Of a DNA stretch of 64,000 bases, positions 47,719 to 56,970 are shown in pieces (the stretch's first letter is position 1; each line of letters starts with the position of its first letter). The position numbers were made by a program, and so were the translations under genes. The notes under the pieces are model-generated. The model did not search any database, was not told where the DNA came from, and worked only from the letters and a program-made list of their open reading frames with translations. Source of the stretch: an uncultured Arachnia sp. GTDB lineage: Bacteria > Actinomycetota > Actinomycetes > Propionibacteriales > Propionibacteriaceae. The DNA is taken from positions 423,269-487,268 of the forward strand of contig CANLTJ010000002.1 of assembly GCA_947493995.1 (NCBI GenBank). The letters are read 5' to 3'.

Positions 47719-49449
47719 ATGTCTGAATCGCTCACCCCATCACAGAGGTCAGCTGCGCTCGACGCGCTGGGAGAAGAAGAGTTCGACGTCCTGGTCATTG
47801 GCGGCGGTGTAACAGGAGCGGGGATCGCACTCGATGCAGCGTCCCGCGGACTGCGCACGGCCGTCGTCGAGGCACAGGACTGGGCCTCCGGAACTTCGTC
47901 GCGCTCCTCTCGGCTGATACATGGCGGTCTCCGCTACCTCTACAACCTGGATTTCAAGCTCGTCTTTGAGGCATTGACGGAGCGAGCGCGGCTGTTGACG
48001 ACGATCGCACCGCACCTCGTCGAGGCGCAGCCCTTCCTGTGGCCGCTCAAGACGCGCGTCATCGAGCGCGCCTACTCAGCACTGGGCGTGGGACTCTACG
48101 ACGCGATGTCCATCGCGGGCGCGGGCGGCAAGAAGATCGTTCCCATCCAGCACCATCTCAGCAAGAAGGGTACGATGAAACGATTCCCCGACATCAGCCC
48201 CGACGCCCTGATCGGTGCCATCGAGTTTTACGACGCCCGCGTCGACGACGCCCGCCTGGTCATCCAACTCATTCGCACCGCACTGGAGTACAACGCGGTG
48301 GCAGTCAGCCGAGCCAAGGTCAGCGAGCTCGACAAGGACGCCAGCGGCCGCATCAGCGGTGGCACCGTCACGGACCTGGAAAGCGGAAGAGCAATCCAGG
48401 TGCGCGCCAAGCATGTCATCGCCGCCACCGGTGTCTGGACCGAGGACACCCAGGACATGGCGTCCGCCAGCGGTGGACTCAAGGTGTTGGCGAGCAAGGG
48501 ATCGCACATTCTGATCCCGCGCGAGCGCTTCAAGGGCGAGGCCGGGTTGTTCCTGCGCACGGAGAAGTCCGTGCTGTTCGTCATCCCCTGGCAGCACTAC
48601 TGGGTCATCGGCACCACTGACACGGCATGGCACGAGCAGCTCAAGCACCCGGTGCCCACGAGCGAGGACATCGATTACATCCTCCAGCAGGCCAATGAGG
48701 TGCTGGCGGTGCCGTTGACGCGCGATGACATCATCGGCACCTACGCCGGTCTGCGGCCGCTGCTGCAGCCGAAGGTCCTGGATGAGTCCAAGTCCACCAA
48801 GGTGTCGCGCGAGCACACAGTCACCGAGGTCGCGCCCGGGATGATTGCCATTGCCGGTGGCAAGTACACCACCTACCGCGTGATGGCCGAGGACGCCGTC
48901 GATTTCGCGCTGGGCGAGAAGCAGGCCAAGGCGAAGCCGTCGGTGACGGCCAACCTGCCGCTGCTCGGCGCTGCCGGGTTCAACGCGATGGTCAACCAGT
49001 CCGAGCGACTCGGGAACAAGTACGGCTTCGACGCCGACCGGATGCAACATCTCCTGCGCCGCTACGGTTCGGAACTTCCGGAGCTGCTGGCCAGCATCGA
49101 CGCGGATCCCTCGCTCGGTGAGCCGCTGAAGGGTGCTCCCCAGTTCCTGCGGGCCGAGGTGCACCGCGCATGTGCCGTCGAGGGGGCGCTGCACTTGGAG
49201 GACATCTACGTCACCCGAGTGCGTCTGAACTCCGAATCGCCAGATCGCGGCGGCTCCACCGTCGACGAGGTGGCAGGGATTGCGGCCGAGGTCCTCGGGT
49301 GGGACGAGGAGCAGACCAATACCGAGAAGGCCAACTACCGCGCACGGATCGCCGCCGAACTGGCCGCCCAGCAGGCCAGGACCGACGACGACGCGTCTGC
49401 TGCTCGCATGGAGGTGGACGACATCGTGGGCGACGGAGAACTCATCTGA
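47719..49449 (+). CDS. glpD: Aerobic glycerol-3-phosphate dehydrogenase
   Basis: 576-aa FAD enzyme that oxidises glycerol-3-phosphate to dihydroxyacetone phosphate and passes electrons to quinones at the membrane. FAD site VLVIGGGVTGAGIALDAASRGL, then SGTSSRSSRLIHGGLRYLYN, VIAATGVWTEDT, WYVIGTTDT-like YWVIGTTDTAWH and GKYTTYRVMAEDAVD are all GlpD hallmarks. An AAGGAG ribosome site precedes the ATG. glpF and glpK are not adjacent. The sequence around the stop is tandemly duplicated (see repeat). Confidence 0.96.
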   Translation: MSESLTPSQRSAALDALGEEEFDVLVIGGGVTGAGIALDAASRGLRTAVVEAQDWASGTSSRSSRLIHGGLRYLYNLDFKLVFEALTERARLLTTIAPHLVEAQPFLWPLKTRVIERAYSALGVGLYDAMSIAGAGGKKIVPIQHHLSKKGTMKRFPDISPDALIGAIEFYDARVDDARLVIQLIRTALEYNAVAVSRAKVSELDKDASGRISGGTVTDLESGRAIQVRAKHVIAATGVWTEDTQDMASASGGLKVLASKGSHILIPRERFKGEAGLFLRTEKSVLFVIPWQHYWVIGTTDTAWHEQLKHPVPTSEDIDYILQQANEVLAVPLTRDDIIGTYAGLRPLLQPKVLDESKSTKVSREHTVTEVAPGMIAIAGGKYTTYRVMAEDAVDFALGEKQAKAKPSVTANLPLLGAAGFNAMVNQSERLGNKYGFDADRMQHLLRRYGSELPELLASIDADPSLGEPLKGAPQFLRAEVHRACAVEGALHLEDIYVTRVRLNSESPDRGGSTVDEVAGIAAEVLGWDEEQTNTEKANYRARIAAELAAQQARTDDDASAARMEVDDIVGDGELI

Positions 49450-49487
49450 GACGAGCCATCACCCTCATCTGAGACGGAGCCATCACC
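49441..49487. repeat. 23/24-bp tandem duplication spanning the glpD stop
   Basis: The 23 bases from 49441 (ctcatctgagacgagccatc...) are repeated at 49464-49487 with one inserted base. The first copy includes the glpD stop codon, so the protein end is unchanged. Confidence 0.85.
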
Positions 49488-49505
49488 GATCCGCGCAAAC
49501 GAGGC

Positions 49506-50435
49506 TCAGTGCCAGAACGGGGCTTTGGCGGGGATCAGTGGCAGCGTGGACTTCACGCGACCGAACCGGTCGTCCTGCTTCGCCCAGGAAGCGTAGGCAG
49601 CGTCGATCTCGTCCCGGTTGCGGGCCACGAAGTTCCACCACATCATGATGGGTTCCGGGAACGGTTCCCCACCGAGCAGGAGTGCCTTGGTGGGTTCGCG
49701 GGCGTCGATTCGCAGTTCGTCGCGGCCCTGGCCGAGGTATCCGAGCTTGCCGGGCGGCAGCGGCTGATCGGCAACACCGAGGGCGCCCTCGAGCACCACA
49801 AGGGCGTACTCCCAATCGGGTCGCAGCGGCACGGTGGTGGGTCCGTGCATGGTGAGGTCGACGCCCACGAGAGGAGTGTCGCGGCGGGCGGGGCTCGTCA
49901 GATTGCCGAAGTCTCCGATGAGCACTGTCGCGACGGCGCCGTCGAGTTCGTCCTGCGGTAGCTCGGTGTGGTGCTCAAACGCTCCCGCACCGTGACGGGT
50001 GTGTTCCGGGAGCGCCACCCAGAGCTGGATACCCTCGAGCGTGCCGCGGTAGTGGCCGGTCGCTTCCTCGGCGTGTGAGACCGCGCCGCCGGATGTCATC
50101 AGGTTCAGTTGGCCGGGCTTGATGACCTGCTCGGAGCCGAGGCTGTCGCGGTGCAGCACTTCACCGTCGATGAGCCATGTGACGGTCTGAAGCCCGATGT
50201 GGGGATGCGGGCCGACGTCGAGACCGCTGTTTTCTGTGACGTCGGCGGGACCCATGTGGTCCGCGAAACACCAGGCACCCACAGTGCGGCGGCCCTTGGT
50301 GGGCAACGCGCGACGCACCCGGATTTCGCCGACCTGGCTCTCTCTGCTCTCGGTGACCTTGACGCAGGCCGAGGAGGGGTGACTGGCATCGGCAACCTTC
50401 GGTCGTGACTCCAGCGTGGTAACGGGTCCACTCAT
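49506..50435 (-). CDS. Pirin-family protein
   Basis: 309 aa from ATG 50433-50435 (MSGPVTTLES); the track start at 50951 is read-through. Bicupin fold. N-terminal pirin motifs: GPADV then GLDVGPHPHIGLQTVTWLIDGEVLHRDSLG, with metal-ligand histidines of the HPHxGxxTVT motif, and GGAVSHAEEA. The C-terminal cupin includes LLLGGEPFPEPIMMWWNFVARN. Roles of bacterial pirins vary (quercetinase activity, regulation of pyruvate dehydrogenase); none is shown here. Confidence 0.93.
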   Translation of the reverse strand: MSGPVTTLESRPKVADASHPSSACVKVTESRESQVGEIRVRRALPTKGRRTVGAWCFADHMGPADVTENSGLDVGPHPHIGLQTVTWLIDGEVLHRDSLGSEQVIKPGQLNLMTSGGAVSHAEEATGHYRGTLEGIQLWVALPEHTRHGAGAFEHHTELPQDELDGAVATVLIGDFGNLTSPARRDTPLVGVDLTMHGPTTVPLRPDWEYALVVLEGALGVADQPLPPGKLGYLGQGRDELRIDAREPTKALLLGGEPFPEPIMMWWNFVARNRDEIDAAYASWAKQDDRFGRVKSTLPLIPAKAPFWH

Positions 50436-50573
50436 CGGGCTCTCCTTCGTACTCCAGTGGTGGTGTTGGGTTCCATCATGGCCCAACACGGAGCCATCAT
50501 GCGGCTCAAGGAGCAGAATGGCAGAACCGCAGGAATACTGGGGATGACACCTACATTTCACGAAAGGATGCCC

Positions 50574-50879
50574 ATGACCGACACAGTGGTTGACGCGGCT
50601 GACAGGCAGAGGTTTGAAATCGTTCGCGACGGCGAGGTACTCGGCCACGCCGCGTACCAGAAGACTGATCAGATGGTCATCTTCACTCACACCGAGGTCG
50701 CCCCGTCCATGGAGGGCCAGGGGCTCGGTGGCCGCTTGGTCCGTAGTGCCCTCGACCAGGTCAGAGACAGCGGTCTCCAGGTGTTGCCCATCTGTCCATT
50801 CGTGCAGGCGTGGATGTCGCGGCATCCCGAGTACCAGGATCTGGACTACCGCCGTCCTGCCAGCAATGTCACGGACTGA
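50574..50879 (+). CDS. Small GNAT N-acetyltransferase (YjdJ/Gcn5-related type)
   Basis: 101 aa from ATG 50574, after GAAAGG (an ATG six bases earlier is also possible). FEIVRDGEVLGHAAYQKTDQMVIFTHTEVAPSMEGQGLGGRLVRSALD shows the acetyl-CoA-binding QGLGGRLV loop, and VLPICPFVQAWMSRHPEYQDL is the conserved C-terminus of this short family. Substrate unknown. Divergent from pirin. Confidence 0.9.
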   Translation: MTDTVVDAADRQRFEIVRDGEVLGHAAYQKTDQMVIFTHTEVAPSMEGQGLGGRLVRSALDQVRDSGLQVLPICPFVQAWMSRHPEYQDLDYRRPASNVTD

Positions 50880-50986
50880 GGTGTCCAGAGCCCAGGATGG
50901 ACGTGCGCCTGCGGAGCTGCGTTCGGCGCAGCCTTTCACAGCGGTGATCAATCGACGCCGCCCACATCGATTGTGAGGAGAACACG

Positions 50987-51451
50987 ATGGTGAACAGGGA
51001 AGACCTACCGGCCCCGGAGCAGGGACTGCTGTTGACGCACTTCATCACCGTGAAGGATGTCGCGCGTTCGCGGAAGTTCTATGCGGACATCTTTGGTGGT
51101 GAGGTGGTGCTGGAGGAGAACCCCGGGATGGTGAAGGTCGCCAACAGTTGGATCATCATGAATCCCGGCGGCGGTCCCACCCCGGACAAACCCGGCATCG
51201 ATCTGTCGACGCCGTCCACGGACGGGCCGATCTCCAGTTTCCTCAACGTGCGGGTCGCCGACATCGCCACGTTCTACGAGCAAGCGACGGCGAAGGGCGC
51301 GGAGTTCCTGACCGAACCGCTGGATCGGAAGGCTGAGCTGCGCTGCTACCTGCGTGACCCCGACGGCTATCTCATCGAGATCGGTCAGGGGACGGGAATG
51401 CTCGAAGGCGTCTTCGCTGACAAGCAGGAGGACAGCTCCGACGGCGGCTAG
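50987..51451 (+). CDS. VOC (glyoxalase/bleomycin-resistance) superfamily protein
   Basis: 154 aa. One vicinal-oxygen-chelate repeat pair: LTHFITVKDVARSRKFYADIFGGEVV at the start and YLRDPDGYLIEIGQ near the end, with metal-ligand His and Glu visible. VOC members include isomerases, dioxygenases and binding proteins; this one cannot be placed further. GTGAGGAGA precedes the ATG. Between a GNAT and a zinc-finger gene with no obvious shared role. Confidence 0.88.
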   Translation: MVNREDLPAPEQGLLLTHFITVKDVARSRKFYADIFGGEVVLEENPGMVKVANSWIIMNPGGGPTPDKPGIDLSTPSTDGPISSFLNVRVADIATFYEQATAKGAEFLTEPLDRKAELRCYLRDPDGYLIEIGQGTGMLEGVFADKQEDSSDGG

Positions 51452-51651
51452 AAGGAAAGTCCGAGCCGTCGCCATTACGGTGTTCCCCGACGATCCTTGT
51501 CGCTTCGTAGGTCTCTGCGGGCGCTGCCTCAGAGGGAACCTCGCGCAGAGATCACTGCGCCACGCAGCGAGTACTCTCGTTCGGTAAGTCTGGTACCGAT
51601 GACCCAGTGACGACCGCCCCACGGCGTCGCGTGATGAAGAAGGACTGTGAA

Positions 51652-51939
51652 ATGGCCTGTCAGCACCTGGAAGACCTCACCGCTGTGGAACCGAAGACTC
51701 CCGAAGGCTGTGAGGAATGCCTCCGAGACGGAAGCAGATGGGTGCATCTCCGTCTCTGCATGTCCTGCGGTCACGTCGGCTGCTGCGATTCCTCACCGAA
51801 CAAGCACGCCACTGCGCACAACAAGGAAACCGGTCACCCCGTCGTCCAGTCCTTTGAGCCCGGAGAAGCCTGGGCTTTCTGCTACGAGGACGAGGAGATG
51901 CTCCGCGATGTCGGGCAGGACCTCAACCGCAGCTACTGA
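51652..51939 (+). CDS. UBP-type zinc finger protein
   Basis: About 95 aa from ATG 51652, which has AAGGA seven bases upstream; ATG 51634 and GTG 51607 are possible alternatives. Zinc ligands are plentiful: CQHL, CEECL, LCMSCGHVGCCDSSPNKHATAHNKETGHPVVQSF, which is the zf-UBP fold, and WAFCYEDEE follows. In eukaryotes this fold binds the free end of ubiquitin; small bacterial versions are common in actinobacteria with unknown roles. Confidence 0.9.
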   Translation: MACQHLEDLTAVEPKTPEGCEECLRDGSRWVHLRLCMSCGHVGCCDSSPNKHATAHNKETGHPVVQSFEPGEAWAFCYEDEEMLRDVGQDLNRSY

Positions 51940-51998
51940 ATGTCGCTCGGGAGAGATGTGGACAGGGGAGGGGGAGCCGCCTCTGTCCGCACCCCCAG

Positions 51999-53279
51999 CT
52001 ACGGGACGTCGCCCTCGATGGAGCTTTGCGTCGAGCCATCCCCGAGAGCTTCGATCGCCCCACCGAGGACGAGTTCGTGAATGGTCCCGCCTTTCTCCAC
52101 CTCGAAGGTCACAACATCGTCGCCGTGCGTCCGCAGCGAGCCGTCGATGGTCACCGAGTCGATGACACCACCCGACTTGATCGAGAGGGCAATTGCCCGC
52201 AGCGTCATCTGCACGCCTTTGACGAGGCTTGTCCCTTGCCCGCCGGTGGTCTCCACGTCATGAAGGACCCGGAGCTTTCCGAGCGGGCGTGAGACCTGTA
52301 TGCCGATGGAGCCATCTCCGGCGGTCTTGATCGAGTGGAATGATGCCTCCCTCAGGGACCCGTCGTACAGGTTAAATCCCCGGGCGCCCGGACCGGTCGT
52401 CAGGATCGGCGCCTGCACTTCCAGCTTGTCAAGGTCCCCGAAGTTGACGAATCCGATGCCGGACGGTCCGGTCGAGGTGATCTGCGCCCTGGCTGTCCAC
52501 TCCTTGACGTAGCCCCAGTTGTCCAACACCATGTCGTTCTGCCCGTGAGTGGTGACGGGCCCTGCGTTCTCCACCTTGTCCACGGTTGCACCGGACACCA
52601 CGAAAACTCCTCCGGTGATCTTGTCGGGGGTGTTGGGCGCAATCCCTCCGTCAGTGATGATTTGTCCGGTGTGGATCAGATCCGCGGTGAATGTGCCACC
52701 GGCGCCCTTGCCTTCGCGATCGCCGTATCCGGCCACGAACAGCCCGGAACCTCGTACCGGGGTTTCTTCAGTGCCGACGGACACATCCCGCATCGTCGCC
52801 GTGAACGTCGCGGAAGGGTCCTCCTGCCGGTTCCACAACGTCACTCCACCTTGCAGGACGTCCACCCCGTAGCCATGCGGTTGTTCCACTCGACCCCGGA
52901 CGTCGGCTTCTCGAACCGTGAGGCCGCGCGCCTCCACCCGCGCGTGCATCGTGTCTCCATCGGCCAGGATCAGCACCTGTCCCACAGTGGTGACGTTCTC
53001 GAACGTCAGGGTGCCGGCGTTGGGCACGGACGTGTCGTTGTAGACCGCGACTTCGTACGGGATGGTGGTGATCGTCACGTCCCGCAACGTGTTGTCCCGG
53101 GTCAGCCGAACGCCCTTGGCGGTGAACACGAGTTCACCTCCCCGCAACGAGACGCCCGGTGGCAGCGTGATGGAGGGCGATCCGCTGATCGTTCCCTCGA
53201 CCACGATTTCTGTGGCGCCTGAGTCGATCGCGTCAGCGAGCTCATGGGCATCCGTCACGGTCACGGGTGTCGTGTTCAT
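51999..53279 (-). CDS. Right-handed beta-helix-like repeat protein, unknown function
   Basis: 426 aa from ATG 53277-53279 (MNTTPVTVTDAHELADAID). The start, AHELADAIDSGATEIVVEGTISGSPSITLPPGVSLRGG, looks like the first coils of a pectate-lyase-like beta-helix; repeated short strands separated by turns with G/N/D follow to the end (for example GARGFNLYDGSLREASFHSIKTAGDGSIGIQVS). No signal peptide or catalytic motif is seen, so it is probably cytosolic and not a typical polysaccharide lyase. I cannot assign a function. Confidence 0.7.
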   Translation of the reverse strand: MNTTPVTVTDAHELADAIDSGATEIVVEGTISGSPSITLPPGVSLRGGELVFTAKGVRLTRDNTLRDVTITTIPYEVAVYNDTSVPNAGTLTFENVTTVGQVLILADGDTMHARVEARGLTVREADVRGRVEQPHGYGVDVLQGGVTLWNRQEDPSATFTATMRDVSVGTEETPVRGSGLFVAGYGDREGKGAGGTFTADLIHTGQIITDGGIAPNTPDKITGGVFVVSGATVDKVENAGPVTTHGQNDMVLDNWGYVKEWTARAQITSTGPSGIGFVNFGDLDKLEVQAPILTTGPGARGFNLYDGSLREASFHSIKTAGDGSIGIQVSRPLGKLRVLHDVETTGGQGTSLVKGVQMTLRAIALSIKSGGVIDSVTIDGSLRTHGDDVVTFEVEKGGTIHELVLGGAIEALGDGSTQSSIEGDVP

Positions 53280-53358
53280 GGCACTTGTATACACCCGCGG
53301 ACCCACACGTCGGCTTGCGTTCGGTCAGCCGGTCAGCACTGTATTCGCGCTCGAGAAG

Positions 53359-54306
53359 TCAGCGACGATGGTCCCATCGGTCCGGGTTGCCCTCAAGGTC
53401 GTCCCGGTCCCAGGCGCCCTTGTCAGCGGCGGCGTCGTAGGTGCTTTGCAGGAACTCCATGAGCGCTGCATCGGGATCCGGGGCGGTGCGTACCGCTTCG
53501 TAGGGCAGGAGGAACTGGCCGTTCTCCTGGCTGTAATACGCGCCGGCGGGCCCGACGGGATACTCGGCAAAGCCTTCGGGTTCGGGGTAGGCGTACGAAT
53601 AGAAGGCACCCTCATCCCCACCGCCGGGCCAGAACCCGCAACTGCTGAGTTCGTGGGAGTAGCCCTCCTCCATCACCCAGTCGCCACAGTTCGGGGCGCC
53701 ACCCGGATGTGTCGGTGCGGTGCGCCCGGAGAATCTGGTGCACGCCAGGTCCACTGCGCCCCAGAAGAAGTGCACCGGACTCACTTTGCCGTTGAAGTGC
53801 GAGCGGAACTCGTGCATCACACGGTCCGCATGCACCAGTTGGCGCCAGAAGAGGTGGACGGCGTCGGCGTCATACGAAGCGTGCTCGTAGTCCTCCGCGA
53901 AGGGGATCGCCGGGTCAACCTCGTTGGGTGTTGCCTGAATCTTCGTCTCGATCCCCAACTCGCGCATGGCCTGCATGACTTCGCTGTAGAACTGAGCCAC
54001 GGGCTTGGGTTCCAAGGCAACGAGCTGGGTCCTACCGTCGTCGCTGCGGATGCGCAGCTGGTGGTCCACGAAGTCGAACTCGATGTCGAACACCTGGGAG
54101 CGACCGTAGGGGATCGACGACGTCGTCAGCCCGCGTGGGCTGACATACAGCGTCACGTTCCACCAGTGATTGACGAGCGGTGCATTGACGAGGCGGATCT
54201 TCCCGACAATCTGGGTCCACAAGTGCAGGGTGTCGCGGGTGTCGATCCAGTCCTCCACTTTCAGGCTCGGCCACGCCTGTGGACTCTGATCGTTGGTGGC
54301 GGTCAT
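53359..54306 (-). CDS. DUF5996-family protein
   Basis: 315 aa from ATG 54304-54306 behind GGGAG. Starts with WPSLKVEDWIDTRDTLHLWTQIVGKIRL and includes NHWWNVTLYVSPRGLTTSSIPYG, FDFVDHQL, HFFWGAVDLACTRFSGRTAP and AYPEPEGF, which is the DUF5996 pattern. Soluble, function unknown. 79 bases upstream of the beta-helix gene on the same strand, so co-transcription is possible. Confidence 0.88.
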   Translation of the reverse strand: MTATNDQSPQAWPSLKVEDWIDTRDTLHLWTQIVGKIRLVNAPLVNHWWNVTLYVSPRGLTTSSIPYGRSQVFDIEFDFVDHQLRIRSDDGRTQLVALEPKPVAQFYSEVMQAMRELGIETKIQATPNEVDPAIPFAEDYEHASYDADAVHLFWRQLVHADRVMHEFRSHFNGKVSPVHFFWGAVDLACTRFSGRTAPTHPGGAPNCGDWVMEEGYSHELSSCGFWPGGGDEGAFYSYAYPEPEGFAEYPVGPAGAYYSQENGQFLLPYEAVRTAPDPDAALMEFLQSTYDAAADKGAWDRDDLEGNPDRWDHRR

Positions 54307-54453
54307 CGTGAATCTCCCATCGTTTGAGTGGCCCATTCGCTGAACGAGGTCCACCCTACTTGGGGGTGGTGGCGTGGAGGGTCGTCACCTCGACTTGGTA
54401 TCCATCCCCCGCAGGAGTCTCCACATGGCGAGCATGTCGTCGTTTCCGCAACG

Positions 54454-55182
54454 TCATCCGGGAGGGCCGGCCAGGATGCCCGGCAGCATCAGGGCGGTCC
54501 CGAACGCCAGTGCCCCCACAGTGAGGCCAAACCAGAGGGCGATCCACACCGTGCGAGGAAGACGGGTCAATCGGGCCAGTTGCGCGGCATCTGACCCGGC
54601 TGTGGCACGGCGTCGACTGAGCGCCAGCTCAAACACTGGGCGGGGGCCGGCGAGGAGCAGAAGCCACGTCAGCCCGTAGGCGAGCCACATGAGGACGTGG
54701 GTGGGTGCGTACCAGGTTGCGACACCCAGAGCTGCGCCTATGAGGAGGACCACCAGTGCCCCGTAGACGTTGCGGATCTTCAGCAACATCAGCCCCAGCA
54801 GAAATACCAGCAGCCAGAGCATGCCCACTGCATAGCCAGCGTCGGCGACGGCCGCAGCGATAAGACCGACGACAGATGCTGCGGGATAGCCGACGAACAG
54901 AGTGATCACCATGCCGGCACCCGTCGGCTTTCCCTTGGACAGGGTGACTCCGGAGGTGTCCGAGTGGAGCCGGATTCCCTGCAGGGAGCGTCCGGTCAGG
55001 GTGGCCGCGACGGCGTGACCGGCCTCGTGACACACCGTCACCGCCATACGGACCACTGGCCAGGCGAGGATCACACAGGCGAACGCGACGGACGCGATCA
55101 CGAGGAGTGCGGTCCTGTCGGGAACTGCGGTGGTGACCGAGGCGCGGCGCCACAGGTCCTCCAGGATGGACATGGTCATCAT
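54454..55182 (-). CDS. M50-type membrane metallopeptidase-like protein
   Basis: About 242 aa from ATG 55182 (MMTMSILEDLWRR; later ATGs at 55179 and 55173 are possible). First helix AFACVILAWPVVRMAVTVCHEAGHAVAATLTG carries the zinc motif HEAGH, then several helices (MVITLFVGYPAASVVGLIAAA, AVGMLWLLVFLLGLMLLKI, LVVLLIGAALGVATW, LWFGLTVGALAFGTAL). This is the Peptidase_M50B-like group common in actinobacteria. The second zinc ligand is not obvious, so proteolysis is unproved. Confidence 0.82.
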   Translation of the reverse strand: MMTMSILEDLWRRASVTTAVPDRTALLVIASVAFACVILAWPVVRMAVTVCHEAGHAVAATLTGRSLQGIRLHSDTSGVTLSKGKPTGAGMVITLFVGYPAASVVGLIAAAVADAGYAVGMLWLLVFLLGLMLLKIRNVYGALVVLLIGAALGVATWYAPTHVLMWLAYGLTWLLLLAGPRPVFELALSRRRATAGSDAAQLARLTRLPRTVWIALWFGLTVGALAFGTALMLPGILAGPPG

Positions 55183-55635
55183 TGTCCCAGTAGGGCCAAT
55201 GAACGGCTCCGGTGGCGATTGGCTAAGCCGCGTCGGTTGGATGCATCGCGCGTCGCGCAGCTGTAGTGCGCGCCAGATAGGTAGGGATGGTGGCGTGTTC
55301 GCCACCATCCCTACCAGACAGCAGTCTCACGGACTCCGACGCCCAAGCCGTTGTGACTCTCCGCCGCCGGACTTGAGTCTCTCCATCGCATCGAGGACGC
55401 GACGGGCGTTGGCTGGTGACCGCGACGGTAGGCAGTTTCGTGGGGTCTGCGGGCGAAGCCAGACTCTGGTCGGCGGTCGGCGGTCGGCGGTCGGCGGTCG
55501 GCGGTCGGCGGTCGGCGGTCGGCGGTCGGCGGTCGGCGGTCGGCGGGGCAACCAGACTTCCGAGTACCTGCACGGGGAACGTGAGTGCCATCCGTGCCTC
55601 GGTTTCGTGTCGTAGGGCGTCGATAGGCTCGTCCT
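55183..55635. other. Divergent gap with heptanucleotide repeat
   Basis: 453 bases between the M50-like and DUF2786 genes, holding both promoters and the 11-copy repeat. The minus-strand frame through the repeat encodes Pro-Thr-Ala-Asp-Arg-Arg-Pro runs only and is not a credible gene. An inverted repeat, accatccctacc with ggtagggatggt, lies near 55278-55316. Confidence 0.6.
55468..55544. repeat. Heptanucleotide tandem repeat (GGTCGGC)x11
   Basis: Eleven perfect copies of ggtcggc without interruption, about 90 bases upstream of the DUF2786 start and 290 from the M50-like start. Such perfect arrays can change copy number by replication slippage. Confidence 0.97.
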
Positions 55636-56970
55636 ATGAGTCGTAGAAGTCAGGAGAAGCGAGCCGCCCGCGCCAAGCAGCGGGCCAAGCAGCGAGCCAG
55701 GGGCAAGGCTGGGGATGGCCACCGACCGGGAGCTCCCGACGCTGCGACAGATATCTTCGACTGGCCGGGATCGCAGCCGCCCCCGGCTCGGATGACTACC
55801 GAGGATGTCCTTGCACATGTTCGCGCAGGCACGGGTTTCGGGACATGGCGTACCTGGGCCGAGGAGATCGATTCCGCTGTGTTCCATGCCAACGCCGAAT
55901 CCGTGCTGCTGTCCTGGGTGCGCGATGCTTATGACAGGGGCGGCTGGCAGCCCACGGAACTGATCCGTTACATGGCCCGATCAGGGAAGTCGCCGCTGGC
56001 AGACCTGACTCGCGTCGTCGTGGCGGTGGAGCGCGACTCACGAACCGGGCCCACGGCCAAGGATCCCGCATGGCTTCAACAGTGGGAAGCAGCCGGGTTG
56101 CCCGCGAAGGTGGCCCAAAAGGGCTGGGTGGCGGAGTGGGCGTCCGCCCACGCCGACTGGCTCACGCAGGTCTACCGGTTCGCGATGTTCCTATCCGGTT
56201 TGCCGGCTCTGGAGCCACTCCTGCCGCTCACGTCTGGCGTTCGCGGTTCCCCCCGGCTTGCCCCCAAACAGGCGCCCGCCTCAGCGAATCCCATGCTGGA
56301 GCGAGTGCGGGCGCTGCTGGCCAAGGCGGAATCAACTCAGTACGAATCGGAAGCCATCGCCTTCACGGCCAAGGCACAGGAACTGATGACCAAGTACGCA
56401 CTCGATCAGGCAATGCTGGCCGGTGTCGGCCCTGGCCCCGCAACCCCGGGTGTGATCCGTATCCCCATCGACCCGCCATACCTGGACGCCAAAGCACTCC
56501 TCCTCCAGGTCATCGCGGAGCACTCTCGCTGCCGATCCGTCCTTCATCCGGACGTGGAGATGTCGAGCGTCATCGGCTTCTCGACGGATCTGGAAGCCGT
56601 CGAGCTACTGTTCACCTCGCTGCTGGTCCAGGCCCATCACGCCCTCACCGAAGCCAGCGCCACCGCGCCGCCGGGCAGCCGGACAAGATCCCAGTCCTTC
56701 AGGGCCGCCTTCCTCCAGGGTTTCGTCAGCCGCATCGACGCCCGACTCGAAACGGTGAACACCGCGGCTTTCGACGAGGTCAAGGAGCAGGCGGACACAT
56801 TTCTCCCGGTGCTTCGCTCCCGCGACGAGCAAATCAGCGAGTTCGTGGAGCAGCGCTTCTCCACAGTGCACTCGTCCAGGGTCAGAGGCGGTTTCGACGT
56901 GCTGGGTTACCATCAGGGTCAACGTGCGGGAGACGCTGCCGCCCTCGTCTCGGGCGCTATCGAGACCTGA
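55636..56970 (+). CDS. DUF2786-domain protein
   Basis: 444 aa. Lys/Arg-rich start (SRRSQEKRAARAKQRAKQRARG) could bind nucleic acid. The central NPMLERVRALLAKAESTQYESEAIAFTAKAQELMTKYALDQAML is the DUF2786 motif, and the following ~190 residues with CRSVLHPDVEMSSVIGFSTDLEAVELLFTSLLVQA are the domain usually fused to it. Function unknown; phage and chromosomal versions exist. Stands alone. Confidence 0.9.
   Translation: MSRRSQEKRAARAKQRAKQRARGKAGDGHRPGAPDAATDIFDWPGSQPPPARMTTEDVLAHVRAGTGFGTWRTWAEEIDSAVFHANAESVLLSWVRDAYDRGGWQPTELIRYMARSGKSPLADLTRVVVAVERDSRTGPTAKDPAWLQQWEAAGLPAKVAQKGWVAEWASAHADWLTQVYRFAMFLSGLPALEPLLPLTSGVRGSPRLAPKQAPASANPMLERVRALLAKAESTQYESEAIAFTAKAQELMTKYALDQAMLAGVGPGPATPGVIRIPIDPPYLDAKALLLQVIAEHSRCRSVLHPDVEMSSVIGFSTDLEAVELLFTSLLVQAHHALTEASATAPPGSRTRSQSFRAAFLQGFVSRIDARLETVNTAAFDEVKEQADTFLPVLRSRDEQISEFVEQRFSTVHSSRVRGGFDVLGYHQGQRAGDAAALVSGAIET

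Noticed and set aside
55327-55887. Minus-strand ORF with PPTADRR repeats
   Set aside because: A direct translation of the heptanucleotide array, overlapping the DUF2786 gene; no support as a gene.
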